Part shown: piece after piece, positions 1-11,250 of the stretch
How positions within the stretch are numbered: the first letter of the stretch is position 1
Layout of the letters: every line of letters begins with the position of its first letter
NCBI GenBank assembly: GCA_963777045.1
Contig: CAVZPD010000009.1
Location: 375,575-439,574, forward strand
Source: JAPSGM01 sp963777045
GTDB lineage: Bacteria > Chloroflexota > Limnocylindria > QHBO01
Direction: 5' to 3'
Length of the DNA: 64,000 bases
The notes under the pieces: generated by a model
The model's input: only the letters and a program-made list of their open reading frames with translations
Database searches by the model: none
What the model was told of the DNA's origin: nothing
Made by a program: the position numbers and the translations under genes

Positions 1-72
1 GCCGGGCATCGCCTGGTCGGCATCGAGACTCGCGACGGCTATGACGAGATCATCGTCGAGAAGCTTCGCTAG
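1..72 (+). CDS. C-terminal end of an upstream gene, cut by the window edge
   Basis: The first 24 codons read open in frame 1 and end at TAG, giving a 23-residue tail (AGHRLVGIETRDGYDEIIVE then KLR). The stop lies 25 bases before the next start, so the two genes are probably cotranscribed. The tail loosely resembles the last strand of TusA-like sulfurtransferases, which would suit the sulfide-oxidoreductase-like neighbour, but it is too short to assign. What is seen is only an open frame with a stop. Confidence 0.5.
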   Translation, partial: AGHRLVGIETRDGYDEIIVEKLR

Positions 73-97
73 GGAATCAAGAAGGAGCGCAGCATCG

Positions 98-1252
98 ATG
101 CAACGCATCGTGGTTCTCGGCGGGGGTGTCGGCGGCACCCTCGTCGCGAACCTCCTCGTCAGGAAACTGAAGTCCGAGATCGACCGCGGCGACGCGTCGG
201 TGACTGTGGTGGACGAAAAGGGCGAGCACATCTATCAGCCCGGCTACATGTACATCGCCATGGGGAACGAGAAGCCCGAGCGCCTGAAGAGGCCCGAGCG
301 CTCGTTGCTCGACCGGCGGGTGCAGCTGGAGATCGGCCGGGCACAGAAGATCGACGTGGAGAAGCGCCAGGTCACCATCGAGGGGGACAGGACGCTCGAC
401 TACGACCAGCTCATCCTGGCTACCGGGTCACGGATCGTGCCCGAGGAGATCGAGCACTTCGACACCGAGGCGCACCACTTCTACGGGCCTGCTGAGGCGC
501 AGCGGTTACGTGACGCGCTCAACGCGTTCACCGGTGGCCGCATCGTGATCGGTATCGCGGGCATGCCCTACAAGTGCCCGCCCGCCCCGCTGGAGGTGGC
601 CTTCCTGATCGAGGACGAGCTGCGGCAACGCAAGCTGCGCGATAAGACGGAGATGCACTACTGCAGCCCCATCGGCCGCGCCTTCACCATCGAGAGCGTG
701 TCCGAGATGGTCACGCCAATCCTGGAGGAGAAGGGCATCGAGCTGCACACGTTCTTCAATGTCGAAACCATCGATCCGGAGAAGAAGACGATTGGCAGCC
801 TGGAGGGCGAGGAGCTGCCGTACGACCTGCTGGTCCTGGTGCCGCCGCACAAGGGCGCGCAGATCGTGGTGGATGCCGGGTTGGCGCCGCCATCGGGCTG
901 GCTTCCGACCGACCACCACACCCTGGAGGTCAAGGGCCATCCCGAGATCCATGCCCTGGGTGACGGCACCGACCTGCCGTTGTCGAAGGCCGGCTCGACG
1001 GCCCATTTCGAGGCGCCGGTGGTGGCGGAGCGCGTGTCGGCCGTGGTCAAGGGCGAGAAGCCGAGCGGGAAGCATGTCTCCTACGAGGGCAAGGTGATGT
1101 GCTTCTTCGAGGTCGGTGACGGCAAGGGCACGCTGCTGCAGTTCGACTACGAGCACCCGCCCAAGCCGCCGAAGCCGAATCGGTTCTGGCACCTGGGCAA
1201 AATCGTCTTCAACAAGACGTACTGGCACACCGTTCCAAGGGGACGCATCTAG
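98..1252 (+). CDS. Sulfide:quinone oxidoreductase-like FAD flavoprotein
   Basis: A 384-residue pyridine-nucleotide-disulfide-oxidoreductase fold protein. An N-terminal dinucleotide motif (VVLGGGVGG, residues 5-13), ATGSR near 108 and HALGDGTDLPLSKAGS near 285-300 mark the FAD-binding Rossmann halves. The family hallmark is Cys160 in YKCPPAP, with a second conserved cysteine at 335 (VMCFFEVG); sulfide:quinone oxidoreductases use such a pair to pass sulfide electrons to FAD and then quinone at the membrane. No third cysteine is seen near residue 128, so the exact SQR type, or a related persulfide role, is open. The start at 98 is preferred over an upstream in-frame ATG because of a GAAGGAG ribosome site at 81-87 and the flavin motif beginning at once. 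The frame is intact. Confidence 0.8.
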   Translation: MQRIVVLGGGVGGTLVANLLVRKLKSEIDRGDASVTVVDEKGEHIYQPGYMYIAMGNEKPERLKRPERSLLDRRVQLEIGRAQKIDVEKRQVTIEGDRTLDYDQLILATGSRIVPEEIEHFDTEAHHFYGPAEAQRLRDALNAFTGGRIVIGIAGMPYKCPPAPLEVAFLIEDELRQRKLRDKTEMHYCSPIGRAFTIESVSEMVTPILEEKGIELHTFFNVETIDPEKKTIGSLEGEELPYDLLVLVPPHKGAQIVVDAGLAPPSGWLPTDHHTLEVKGHPEIHALGDGTDLPLSKAGSTAHFEAPVVAERVSAVVKGEKPSGKHVSYEGKVMCFFEVGDGKGTLLQFDYEHPPKPPKPNRFWHLGKIVFNKTYWHTVPRGRI

Positions 1253-1474
1253 GACTCCCTGCTCGGCTTCCCCCTTGCGTGGGGGGCGGTACCCGGTGCG
1301 GTGCCGCCGCTTTCTGCGTTCCCGTCTCGTAGATCGCGCTGCTGGCGCAGGAGGCCCGCTACGCTGCTGCCGCGATCTATCGGGCTGCGGGAGCGTGAGC
1401 GCGCCGTCGGCGCACGTCGCGTGCCGGACCCCGATAGATGCTCGAGACCGCGCAGAACCGGTGCAGGGGCGCCG

Positions 1475-1492
1475 ACCGCGATAGATCGCGGT
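1475..1492. repeat. Perfect 8-2-8 palindrome with related copies upstream
   Basis: ACCGCGAT-AG-ATCGCGGT is a perfect inverted repeat at the end of hisIE. Partial copies of its core (CGATCTATCGGG near 1372, CCCCGATAGATG near 1429) lie in the preceding 120 bases, so a short GATAGAT-type word is repeated three times in the convergent gap between the flavoprotein gene and the his operon. It could form a hairpin on either strand but has no T-run. The remaining gap (1253-1474) shows nothing else recognisable. Confidence 0.5.
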
Positions 1493-2082
1493 CAGGCGGT
1501 GGCGCCGCCAGCACCGCTTCGACCTCGGCCAGCTGATCCCGCGCGGCCAGCACCACCAGCAGGTGGTAGAGCAGGTCGGCCGCCTCACCGCGCAGCTCGT
1601 TATCGGTCCCGGCCAGGGCCGCCCCGGCCACCTCGCCGGCCTCCTCGTCACCTTCTCGGCTGGACGGCGAGGCCCGCCGGCGAGCAGCCGAGCGGTGTAG
1701 GAGTCCGCGGGATCGGCGACGGCGCTCCGCGATCGTCCGCTCCAGGTCATGCAGGCCGAAGCCCGCCGCGGGGGCGACATCATCGGTGAAGCAGGAACGC
1801 GATCCGGTGTGGCATGCGGGACCCGCAGGACGGACCCGGTACAGGATGGCGTCGGCATCGCAATCGGCCGCCAGCTCGACCACGTGCATCACGTTCCCGC
1901 TCGTGGCGCCCTTGCGCCACAGCTCGTCCCGGGATCGGGACCAGAAATGCGCCTCGCCGGTGCGCTCGGTGGCGGCGACGGCCTCGGCATTGGCCCAGGC
2001 CAGCATCAGCACCTCGCCGGAGTCGGCGTCCTGGACGACCACCGGCAGCAGGTCGGTCGCGAACGCCGGGCGGCGGGCTCAC
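1492..2082 (-). CDS. hisIE: HisIE: phosphoribosyl-AMP cyclohydrolase / phosphoribosyl-ATP pyrophosphatase (frameshifted)
   Basis: Bifunctional enzyme for steps 2 and 3 of histidine synthesis. The HisI half shows VVVQDADSGEVLMLAWAN, HFWSRSRDELWRKGATSGN and the metal-site segment DCDADAILYRVRP with ACHTGSRSCF. The HisE half shows LERTIAERR, ADPADSYTARLLAGG, EEAGEVAGAALAG and ELRGEAADLLYHLLV. The HisE pieces lie in two frames, so at least two indels fall near 1655 and 1727, and another near 2068 separates the start from the body. GTG at 2082 would overlap a hisF stop as GTGA; GTG at 2091 is an alternative with an AGAGGTGG ribosome site upstream. The C-terminus near 1492 is approximate. Last gene of the operon. 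Confidence 0.8.
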
Positions 2083-2889
2083 CCAAGCCACGCGGCCACC
2101 TCTCTCGGGCGTGGGCGCCGCAACCAGCGGCCGAACCGGCAGGCCGCGCTCGGCCAGGGCGGCCTTGAGCTCCGGGATGGTCACTAGTCGCCGATGCAGC
2201 AGCGAGGCCAGCAGGGCGGCGGAGGCGCCGCCGGCATCGAGTGCCGCCAGGATGTCATCCGCGCTCCCGGCACCGCCGCTCGCGATCACGGGCACCGGCA
2301 CCGCGTCGCTGACCGCGCGCGTCAGCTCCAGGTCATAGCCCGAGCGCGTCCCGTCGCGGTCGATGCTGGTCAGGAGCACTTCGCCCGCGCCGCGTTCGAC
2401 CGCCTCGCGCGCCCAGGCCACCGCCTCGCGGCCGCTGTCGGCCGTGCCCGAGACGCCGCGCACCGACCAGCCGCTGCCGTCGGCCGCGCGGGCGGCGTCG
2501 ATCGAGATGACCAGCGACTGCGAGCCGAGCCGGGCGGCTATCCGGTCGAGCAGGCCGGGGTCTCGCAGCGCGGCCGAGTTGACGGAGACCTTGTCGGCTC
2601 CCGCGTCCAGGAAGGCGGCGGCATCGGCCAGGGAGGCGACGCCGCCGCCCACCCCCAGCGGAACGTCCAGGGCCGTGGCCGCCCGCGAGATGAGGTCGAG
2701 CAGGGCCGGGCGTCTGTCCTGCGTGGCGCCGACGTCCAGGATCACGATCTCGTCCGCCCCCTCCTCGGCGTACCGCGTCGCGAGCTCCACCGCGTCGCCC
2801 GCGTCCTGGAGGTCGGCGAAGCGCGTGCCCTTCACCACGCGTCCGTCGGTCACGTCCAGGCAGGCGATCAGCCGCTTACGCAGGCTCAC
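2079..2889 (-). CDS. hisF: Imidazole glycerol phosphate synthase cyclase subunit HisF
   Basis: (beta/alpha)8 barrel that uses HisH-derived ammonia to make imidazole glycerol phosphate and AICAR. It opens with RLIACLDVTDGRVVKGTRF, carrying the first catalytic aspartate, and has the second in LTSIDRDGTRSGYDLEL; phosphate loops VGGGVASLADA and ASGGAGSADD are intact. The GTG start overlaps the hisA stop (GTGA). In this frame no stop separates HisF (normal end near GLPVRP) from the start of HisI; the adjacent frame has a TGA at 2079-2081 that would give the usual GTGA overlap. Either the two are fused or an indel hides the stop. Confidence 0.85.
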
Positions 2890-3618
2890 CGGCCACCCGG
2901 GCTGGACACTGCCGCGACCGCTTCGGCCGGGCCGATGGATCCATTGAGGAGTGCCAGCCCGACGACCGCGCCGTCCAGGCCGATGCGCTGCAGCGCCAGC
3001 AGGTCATCCACCGAGCCGATGCCTCCCGCTCCGCCCAGCCAGGCCCGGGAGGCCTCGCGGAACGCGGCGAGCAGTCCCAGGTTCGGCCCCGCGAGGGTCC
3101 CGTCCCGATGCGTATCGGTGACGAGGAGGCCCGCGGCACCGTCCGCCACCAGGCGCGAGCCGATCTCCGGCGGGTCGCCACGGCCTCCCGCAGCCAGCCG
3201 TCGACGGCGAGCCGCCCGTCGCGCAGGTCCAGCGAGACGAGGATGCGGCCCGGCCAACGCGCGGCGCACGCGCGACGAAGCCGCGCCTCCAGCGCAGCGG
3301 TACCCAGGATCGCGAAGTCGACCCTGCATCCGCGAAGAGTGCGGCCACGGCCTCCACCGTGCGCAGGCCGCCGCCCGACTGGATGTGGATCGCAGGGGCC
3401 GCGCGCTCGCGCGACCTCGGCGATCCGCTGCCAGCTGCCGCGGTTCGCCCGCCCGCGCCCCTTCGAGGTCCACCAGGTGCAGCCGCCGTACCCGCCGCCG
3501 CCCACTGCCGGGCGAGGCCAGCCGGATCCGGTACGCCCTCGATCACCCGCTGGTAGTCGCCCTGCTGCAGCCGGACGCTGCGCCCGCCGATCAGGTCGAT
3601 CGCGGCGATCAGCTCCAC
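2886..3618 (-). CDS. hisA: HisA phosphoribosylformimino-AICAR-P isomerase (several frameshifts)
   Basis: Barrel isomerase converting ProFAR to PRFAR, step 4 of histidine synthesis. The GTG start overlaps the end of hisH. Family segments are plain but spread over three frames: ELIAAIDLIGGRSVRLQQGD with the catalytic Asp, then IHIQSGGGLRTVEAVAALF, VDFAILGTAALEARL, ILVSLDLRDGRLAVDGW, GLLVTDTHRDGTLAGPNLGL with the second Asp, and the phosphate-binding GGAGGIGSVDDLLAL. At least four single-base shifts fall between about 3520 and 3190. Nothing essential is missing once the frames are joined, so I read this as a real gene with sequence errors. Confidence 0.8.
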
Positions 3619-4234
3619 GCCACAGCCTCCGCCGGGGAGCGGTCGAGCATGCCGCCGGCCCAGGCGGCCAGCAGCGAACGCCCGACGCCGCCGCTCTTCT
3701 CGGGATGGAACTGGGTGCCGAGCACCGATCCGGACCGGACCACCGACGGGAAGCGGAAACCGTCGACCTCCGTCCAGCCGGCGACGCCGCCCGGATCGGC
3801 GGGGTCCAGCCAGTAGCCGTGCACGAAGTAGGCGTCGAAGGTCCCTGCCGCCAGCTCAACACGATTCCAGCCGATGTGCGGCACGCGCATCGGTCCACCG
3901 ACAGCCGCGGGTGGGAAACGGCGGCAGATGCCGGGGAGGAGCCCCAGGCCGGGCGCGTCGTCCTCCTCGGATGCATCGAGCAGCAGCTGTGCGCCCAGGC
4001 AGATGCCCAGGAAGGGGCGCCCCCGGCGACCCACTCCCGCATCGGTTCAACCATGCCCTGGCGTGTGAGCGTCTCCATCGCCGACCCGGCCGCGCCCACG
4101 CCGGGCAGGACCAGCCGCTCCGCGTCCGCCAGCTCGGCCGGCCTGCGGGCCAGGCGAGCATCGGCCCCGACCGCGGTGAAGGCGCGCAGGACGGAACGCG
4201 TATTGCCGGCCCCGAAGTCGACGACCGCGATCAC
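3609..4234 (-). CDS. hisH: Imidazole glycerol phosphate synthase glutaminase subunit HisH (frameshifted)
   Basis: Class I glutamine amidotransferase feeding ammonia to HisF. The first half has VVDFGAGNTRSVLRAF and LVLPGVGAAGSAM; the second, in another frame after a shift near 4020, has the nucleophile elbow FLGICLGAQLLL and the His-Glu pair in QFHPEKSGG. GTG at 4234 overlaps the hisB stop as GTGA and the 3' end overlaps hisA by ten bases, which supports translational coupling of the HisH-HisA-HisF group. Confidence 0.85.
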
Positions 4235-4822
4235 CGCAGCGTTCCCTTGCTGCTGGGGCTCTCGCCGGCCAGGCGGGGATCCGGCTCCGCGGCCTGCCGC
4301 AGGGCACGTGCCAACGCCTTCATGGCTCCCTCCACCAGGTGGTGCGAGCTGCGCGCCTTGCGCACCTCCAGGTGCACCGCGAACCGACCTTCGCGTGCCA
4401 GCGTCTCCACGAAGTGGGGCCAGAGCTCCAGCCACACGTTGATGCCGGTCAGCGGATCCGGGCGCGGCTCGACGTCCGCGTAGCCGCGACCACCCAGGTC
4501 CAGCGCGCAGAGCGCCAGCGCCTCGTCCATCGGCAGGCGCACGTCGCCGTAGCGGCGAATACCGGTGCGCTCACCCAGCGCCTCGTCGAGCGCACGGCCC
4601 AGCACCAGCGCCACGTCCTCCACGGTGTGGTGCTCGTCCACGTGCAGGTCACCGGTCGCCCTGACCTCGAGGTCCAGCAGGCCATGGCGCGCCAGGAGGG
4701 TCAGCAGGTGGTCCAGGAAGCCGATGCCCGTCTCGACATCGGCGCTCCCGGCCGTCGAGGTCCAGCCTGACCCGGACCGATGTCTCAGCCGTCGTGCGCT
4801 CCGCCGTCCCGACGCGGCTCAT
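4231..4822 (-). CDS. hisB: Imidazoleglycerol-phosphate dehydratase HisB (frameshifted)
   Basis: Monofunctional dehydratase without an N-terminal phosphatase domain. Metal-binding repeats are present: GFLDHLLTLLARHG, DEHHTVEDVALVLGRAL and SSHHLVEGAMKALARAL. The ATG overlaps the hisC stop (ATGA). The first 23 codons (SRVGTAERTTAETSVRVRL) and the body are in different frames; the shift lies near 4750 within a GGCCGGGAG run. About 196 residues, normal for the family. Confidence 0.88.
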
Positions 4823-5934
4823 GCCAGCAGCTCCCGCAGCGCATCGATCAGGCGCTGCGTCTGCTCCGGTCGCGGGCGTTGGCACGCAGCCAGCCCGCCA
4901 TGGGTCCGGCGTCGTACTCGCGCACCAGCAGGCCGCGGCGAGCGAGCGCGTCGGCCAGGGCATGGGCATCGGGCGGACGGAAGGCAACGAAGTTGGTGAC
5001 CGACGGGAGCGTCCGGCAGCCCAGCTCATCCAGCGCAGCCGCCAGGCGCCGCCGCTCCTCCACCAGCAGCCGCCGCCGCTCGTTGACGGCGGGTTCGTCG
5101 GCCAGCAGGCCCAGGGCGATCGCCTCGCTGGGCTCGGCCAGGGCCAGCGGCAGCCGCATCGCGTCGAAGCGGGCGGCGAGCGGCTCCGGCAGCACCAGGT
5201 AGCCGACGCGCGCCGCGGCGGCGCCGTACGCCTTGGACAGGGAGCGCAGCACGAGCACGTTCGGCAGCTCGTCCTGCAGCCGGATCGCCGAGCCTGCGTT
5301 CGGCTCCTCCCCGGTCGCGGCCTCGGCGAACTCGAGGTAGACCTCGTCCACCAGCAGCAGGGCCGGCAGCCCGTCGGCCAGCTGGCGGATCTCGTCGAGC
5401 GTGTAGCGGTCGCCGGTGGGATTGTTCGGCGTGCACAGCCATACCAGGCGCACCGCCTCCCGCTCGGCGGCCTCGCGCAGCTCGGCCACGCTCTGCCGCT
5501 CTCCGGGATCGCGCCGGGGGACCTCCACCACCCGGGCGCCGGCCAGGCGCGACTCCACGAAGAACATGCCGAAGCCCGGGCTCGGGATCAGCGTCGCGTC
5601 GCCCTCGCCCAGCGTGGCGGTCGCCACCAGCCGGATCAGCTCGTCGGCGCCGGCGCCCGGCAGGATCGGTCGCCGGGAACGCCCAGCTTGGCGGCGAGGG
5701 CTGCGCGCAGGCGGTGGTAGGCCATGTCCCCGTACTCGGTCAGGTGCGAGACGTCGTAGGCGCGCAGCCCCTCGACGGCGCCGGCCAGCGGTCCGCCACC
5801 CAGCGTGTTCAGGTCGAAGCGCAGCACCTGTTCACCGGCAGCCCCAGCGACGCAGCGACCTCTTCGTCCGACGGTTCGGAGGGGTAGGCATCCACCGGCG
5901 CCGGGCGGCGCAGCAGCTCCACCGGGTCGTCCAC
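4819..5934 (-). CDS. hisC: Histidinol-phosphate aminotransferase HisC (frameshifted)
   Basis: Class I/II PLP aminotransferase making histidinol phosphate. It reads VELLRRPAPVDAYPSEPSDE at the start, then FDLNTLGGGPLAG, CTPNNPTGDRYTLDE, the PLP-lysine segment LVLRSLSKAYGAAAARVGYL and LLVREYDAG near the C-terminus. Frames change near 5815, 5630 and 4866; the terminal PEQTQRLIDALRELLA is recovered in the last frame. GTG at 5934 is the best available start. About 371 residues when joined. Confidence 0.82.
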
Positions 5935-7256
5935 GGCGTCTGCATCGCCGTCGCGCGCGCGGCCCGCAGCGTCACGGAGGCGGCGTGTGCCGGCAGCCCC
6001 TCGACCGCGGCGATGGCCTCGACCGTCGGTGCCAGGCCGCACGCCGGCCGGCGTCACGCGCTGGACCTCCAGCCAGCGTCCGAACGACTCGACGCCGACG
6101 CCCCCGTACGCCCGGGCCGAGCCGCCGGTCGGCAGCACGTGGTTCGTGCCGGTGGCGTAGTCGCCGGCAGCCACGGCCGACCACGGACCGATGAAGATCG
6201 CGCCGGCATTCCGCACCCGCTCGGCGAGCGTCTCCGCGTCGCGGCACTGCAGGGAGAGGTGCTCCGGGGCGATGGCATCCGCCGCCTCGAGGGCGCCACC
6301 CATGTCGTCCACCAGCACCACGCGACCCCATTCGCGCAACGTCGACAGCGCCCGCTCACCGGTCGCCAGTGGCATGGCCTGGGTGGGGATCGCGGACTCC
6401 ACGGCATCGGCCAGGGGGCGTCATCGGTGACCAGGACGCCAGCGAGTCCGGCCCGTGCTCGGCCTGTGCCAGGAGGTCGGCCGCCACCAGCTCGGCATCC
6501 GCGGAGGCATCGGCCACCACCACGCACTCGGACGGACCGGCCGGCAGGTCGATCGCCGTGTCGGCCGAGACCAGCCGTTTGGCCGCGGTGACCCAGGCAT
6601 TGCCCGCGCCGAAGATGCGGTCGACGCGCGGCACGCTTCGGTGCCATAGGCCAGCGCGGCGATCGCCTGCGCTCCGCCGACGCGGAGCACGCGCGCCACG
6701 CCCACCAGGGACGCCGCGTACAGGACGGCCGGATCCACGCTGCCATCGGCCGCGGGTGGCGTGGCGACGATGAGCTCGTCCACGCCCGCCAGCTGAGCGG
6801 GGATTCCCAGCATGAGCACCGAGCTCGGGTAGCGTGCCCGGCCGCCAGGCACATAGCCACCCGCGCGGCGGAATCGGGACCCAGCGGCGCCAGGCCGTCA
6901 CGCCTGGCCGCGTCCGCACGCGCCGGTCGGCGGAGAGGAACGAACGCTGGTCGGCGTGGTAGCGGCGAACCGCGGCCGCGCTGTCGCGCAACGCCTCGCG
7001 GACCTCGGGTGCCACGGCCTCGGCGGCGGCCGGGAGCGCCGCCTCGGGGACGAAGAGCGCGTCCAGCTCCACGCCGTCCAGCTCACGGGTCAGCTCCCGG
7101 AGGGCGCGGTCGCCATCGGTCCGCACCCGGGCCAGGATGGGAGCGACATCCGCGTCGGGAGTGCGGCCCGCAGTCCGGCCAGCCAATCGGTCCGGGATCG
7201 TCCGTCCAGCGCCGACCAGGTGACGCGCCGGAGGAGATCGGCTTGGAGACCGCCAT
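5935..7256 (-). CDS. hisD: Histidinol dehydrogenase HisD (several frameshifts)
   Basis: Zinc enzyme for the last two oxidations of histidine synthesis. The ATG overlaps the hisG stop (ATGA). The family signature is spread over frames: VTWSALDGRSRTDWL, DADVAPILARVRTDGDRAL, MLGIPAQLAGVDELIVATPP, VGGAQAIAALAYGTE, FGAGNAWVTAAKRLV, DLPAGPSECVVVADASAD, AQAEHGPDS, APEHLSLQ and TGTNHVLPTGGSARAYGGVG. Shifts near 7200, 6890, 6630, 6440 and 6400 and a disturbed C-terminus mean the 3' boundary is approximate; as written, the last frame overlaps hisC. Confidence 0.8.
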
Positions 7257-8118
7257 CAGCGCACCACCTTTTCGATGGGCACCACCAGGATGTCGCGCGC
7301 CCCGGCCGCCTTCAGCGCGGGGATCAGGCGCCATAGCGTCGAGCGCTCCACCACCGAGTGCACCGCGATCATGGATGGGTCGGCCAGCGGCATGACCGTC
7401 GGCCCCGACAGGCCGGGGATCAGCGCGCGGATCCGATCCAGCGCCGACGCCGGGGCGTTCATCATCATGTACTCCTTGCCGCGCGCGTCGATGACGCTCG
7501 ACAGCATCGCCACCAGCGGCTGCCAGCGCTCGTCCGGCTGCTCCGCGCGGGTCACCAGCACGGCCTGGGACTCGAGCAGGTTGGCGATCGGCCGCAGGCC
7601 GTTGAGGCGCATGGTGCTGCCGGTGGCCACCAGGTCCACCACGGCGTCGGCCACGCCCAGCTGCGGCGTGACCTCCACCGCGCCGCGCACCTCGATCACC
7701 TGGGCGTCGATGCCGCGCTCCTCGAAGTAGGCGCGCGTCAGGCGCGGGAAGGAGGTGGCGACCCGGCAGCCGTTCAGCCCTTCGGGCTCCTGGACCGATG
7801 CGGATCGCGGCACGGCCAACGTCAGGCTGCAGACCCCGAAGCCCAGCTCCAGCACCGCGTTCAGCCCGGGGACCGCTCCTCCACCAGGTCGACGCCGCTG
7901 ATCCCGGCATCCACCAGCCCGTCGGCCACGTACTCGGGCACGTCCTCGGCCCGGACGAAGAGCAGGTCCAGCTCGTAATTGCGGGCGCTGGCGGTGAGGC
8001 TGGCGGTCGAGACTTCCACCTCCAGGCCGGCATCGCGCAGCAGCTGCAGCGCCGGCTCGGCCAGGCGCCCCTTGTTGGGCAGTGCCAGGCGCAGGGCGTC
8101 ACCGCCGTTGAGGGTCAC
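7256..8118 (-). CDS. hisG: ATP phosphoribosyltransferase HisG, long form (one frameshift)
   Basis: First, feedback-regulated enzyme of histidine synthesis. The N-terminus has LRLALPNKGRLAEPALQLL; the PRPP-binding segment is VVDLVATGSTMRLNGL; a C-terminal ACT-like domain starts near KEYMMMNAP, so this is the self-sufficient long type (about 287 residues) that does not need HisZ. GTG at 8118 lies inside the end of the regulator gene. A single base is missing near 7862, where SPG should run into LNAVLELGFG. Confidence 0.88.
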
Positions 8119-8421
8119 TTCGCGCTGCCCCCTCCGCGAGGCGGCCCAGGAGCAGTTCGTAGCCGCCGCGACCGTATCGGCGCCACTGGTTGACGCGGCT
8201 GATGGTCGCGCTGGATGCGCCGGTGCGTTCGCTGATCTCGTGGTAGGGGATCCCCTCCGCCAGGAGGCGCGCCACGTGCCAGCGCTGCCCGAACTCCTGG
8301 AGCTCGCGGATGGTGCACAGGTCGCGCAGGAAGCGGAGTGCCTCCTCGCTGTCGCGCAGCGCGGCGACGGCGGCGGCCAGCTCGGCCGTCTCGTGTTCAT
8401 CCAGTCTTCGGGCTGATTCAT
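8099..8421 (-). CDS. yerC: TrpR-superfamily YerC/YecD-type regulator heading the his operon
   Basis: About 107 residues with the TrpR-like helix bundle: ALRDSEEALRFLRDLCTIRE, QEFGQRWHVARLLAEG, then the recognition helices YHEISERTGASSATISRVNQW. YerC proteins have been proposed as histidine regulators (HisR) in Firmicutes by comparative genomics. Overlap with hisG (19 bases) makes cotranscription certain, and a palindrome lies just upstream. Oddity: the coding frame has no ATG, GTG or TTG before the conserved region; ATG at 8421 is one frame off, so an early indel or a CTG start near 8404 is needed. Confidence 0.75.
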
Positions 8422-8425
8422 CGCT

Positions 8426-8437
8426 TTAGCACGCTAA
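8426..8437. promoter_or_regulatory. Palindrome in the his promoter, candidate YerC operator
   Basis: TTAGC-AC-GCTAA is a perfect 5-2-5 inverted repeat located between the -10 element (8449-8454) and the first codon (about 8421), right where transcription should begin. Its position and the TrpR-family gene that follows suggest autoregulation of the yerC-his operon. The symmetry is seen; the binding protein is inferred. Confidence 0.5.
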
Positions 8438-8448
8438 TAGGAGGGTGA

Positions 8449-8478
8449 AGCTTACGCATGCCGAGGGGGTGGCGTCAA
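8449..8478 (-). promoter_or_regulatory. Sigma-70-type promoter of the yerC-his operon
   Basis: On the minus strand TTGACG (8478-8473), an 18-base spacer and TAAGCT (8454-8449) lie 28 bases before the regulator start. The same TTGACR-N18-TANNNT arrangement precedes the trp leader and the aro leader in this window, which supports it as the housekeeping promoter form here. Confidence 0.6.
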
Positions 8479-8520
8479 GGGCGTTCCCGGCGCCGAGGCC
8501 GCGAAGGGCTGCCCGCGGCC

Positions 8521-9332
8521 TCAAGGGCCGGGTTGGCCCGCGCGGAGAGTCACCAGCGACGACAGGGCCGAGCGGGCCGACGCCGGCGCCTGCCGTCCGG
8601 CTGCATCCGCCACCGCTGCCGACCAGGAGCGAGCCCACGATCACGCCATCTGCAGCGGCGGGGAGCGCGGCGACGTGCTGGGGCCGAGATCCCGAATCCC
8701 GCTGCCACGGGCGCGCGACCGGCGGCAGCGCGCCGACGCGGGAGAGCAGCGCTGCCGCACCGCCGCCACGCTCTCGCGCGATCCGGTGACGCCGTAGCGT
8801 GGGATCACGTAGACGAAGCCCGTTGAGGCGCCGATGATCGCCTCGACGCGCTCATCCGAGGTGTTCGGCGCGACCAGGAAAGTGAGCGCCAGCCCCGCCT
8901 CGGCAGCCGCGCGCTCGAACGACGGTTCCTCGCCGGCCGGCAGGTCCGGGACGATGAGGCCGTCCACGCCATCGGCGGCGAGTTCGGCGAGGATGCCGTC
9001 GCCGGCGACCCGCAGCGGATTGCGGTAGGTCATCAGCAGCAGCGGCTGCTCGTGGCTCGCGGCGCGAAGACGGTGCACCACCTCGCGGGCGGTATGCAAT
9101 CCGGCACCGTTGCGGACCGCTGCGCGGCCAGCCTCTGCGATGACCGGCCCGTCGGCCACGGGGTCGCTGAAGGGCACGCCGATCTCCAGCAGGTCCGCTC
9201 CGCCGTCCAGGGCCGCCGCGGCGACGGCCGGCGACTCGTCGGCCGTGCGGTGTCCGGCCAGCACGTAGGCAATGAAGGCCGCCCTGCCCTCCCCGGCCGC
9301 GCGCCGAAGGCCGCTCGGATGCGCCGGTCCCG

Positions 9333-9336
<4 letters not shown>
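8521..9336 (-). CDS. trpA: Tryptophan synthase alpha subunit TrpA (frameshift near 3' end)
   Basis: Cleaves indole-3-glycerol phosphate and passes indole to TrpB. Catalytic Glu lies in DLLEIGVPFSDPVADGPVI, and the second acid in DGLIVPDLPAGEEP; LLLMTYRNPL, FLVAPNTSDERVE and YVIPRYGVTGSRE follow. The GTG start overlaps the trpB stop (GTGA). The last part (GFGIRDLGPQHVAALPAAADG, VIVGSLLVG, then SALSSLVTLRAGQPGP) is recovered only by changing frame near 8720, 8640 and 8610, ending at TGA 8521. Last gene of the trp operon. Confidence 0.85.
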
Positions 9337-11205
<1,869 letters not shown>

Positions 11206-11250
11206 GATGCGACGGCGGGACGGGCGGGATGATGCGCGGGGCGGCCGCGA

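Noticed and set aside
506..1858. Long open frames antisense to the flavoprotein and hisIE
   Set aside because: Shadow frames of high-GC coding sequence; arginine/proline-rich with no family similarity.
1492..8421. his operon as a pseudogene cluster
   Set aside because: All catalytic motifs are kept, breaks are single bases in short runs, and the pattern extends to trp and aro genes; sequencing error is the simpler reading.
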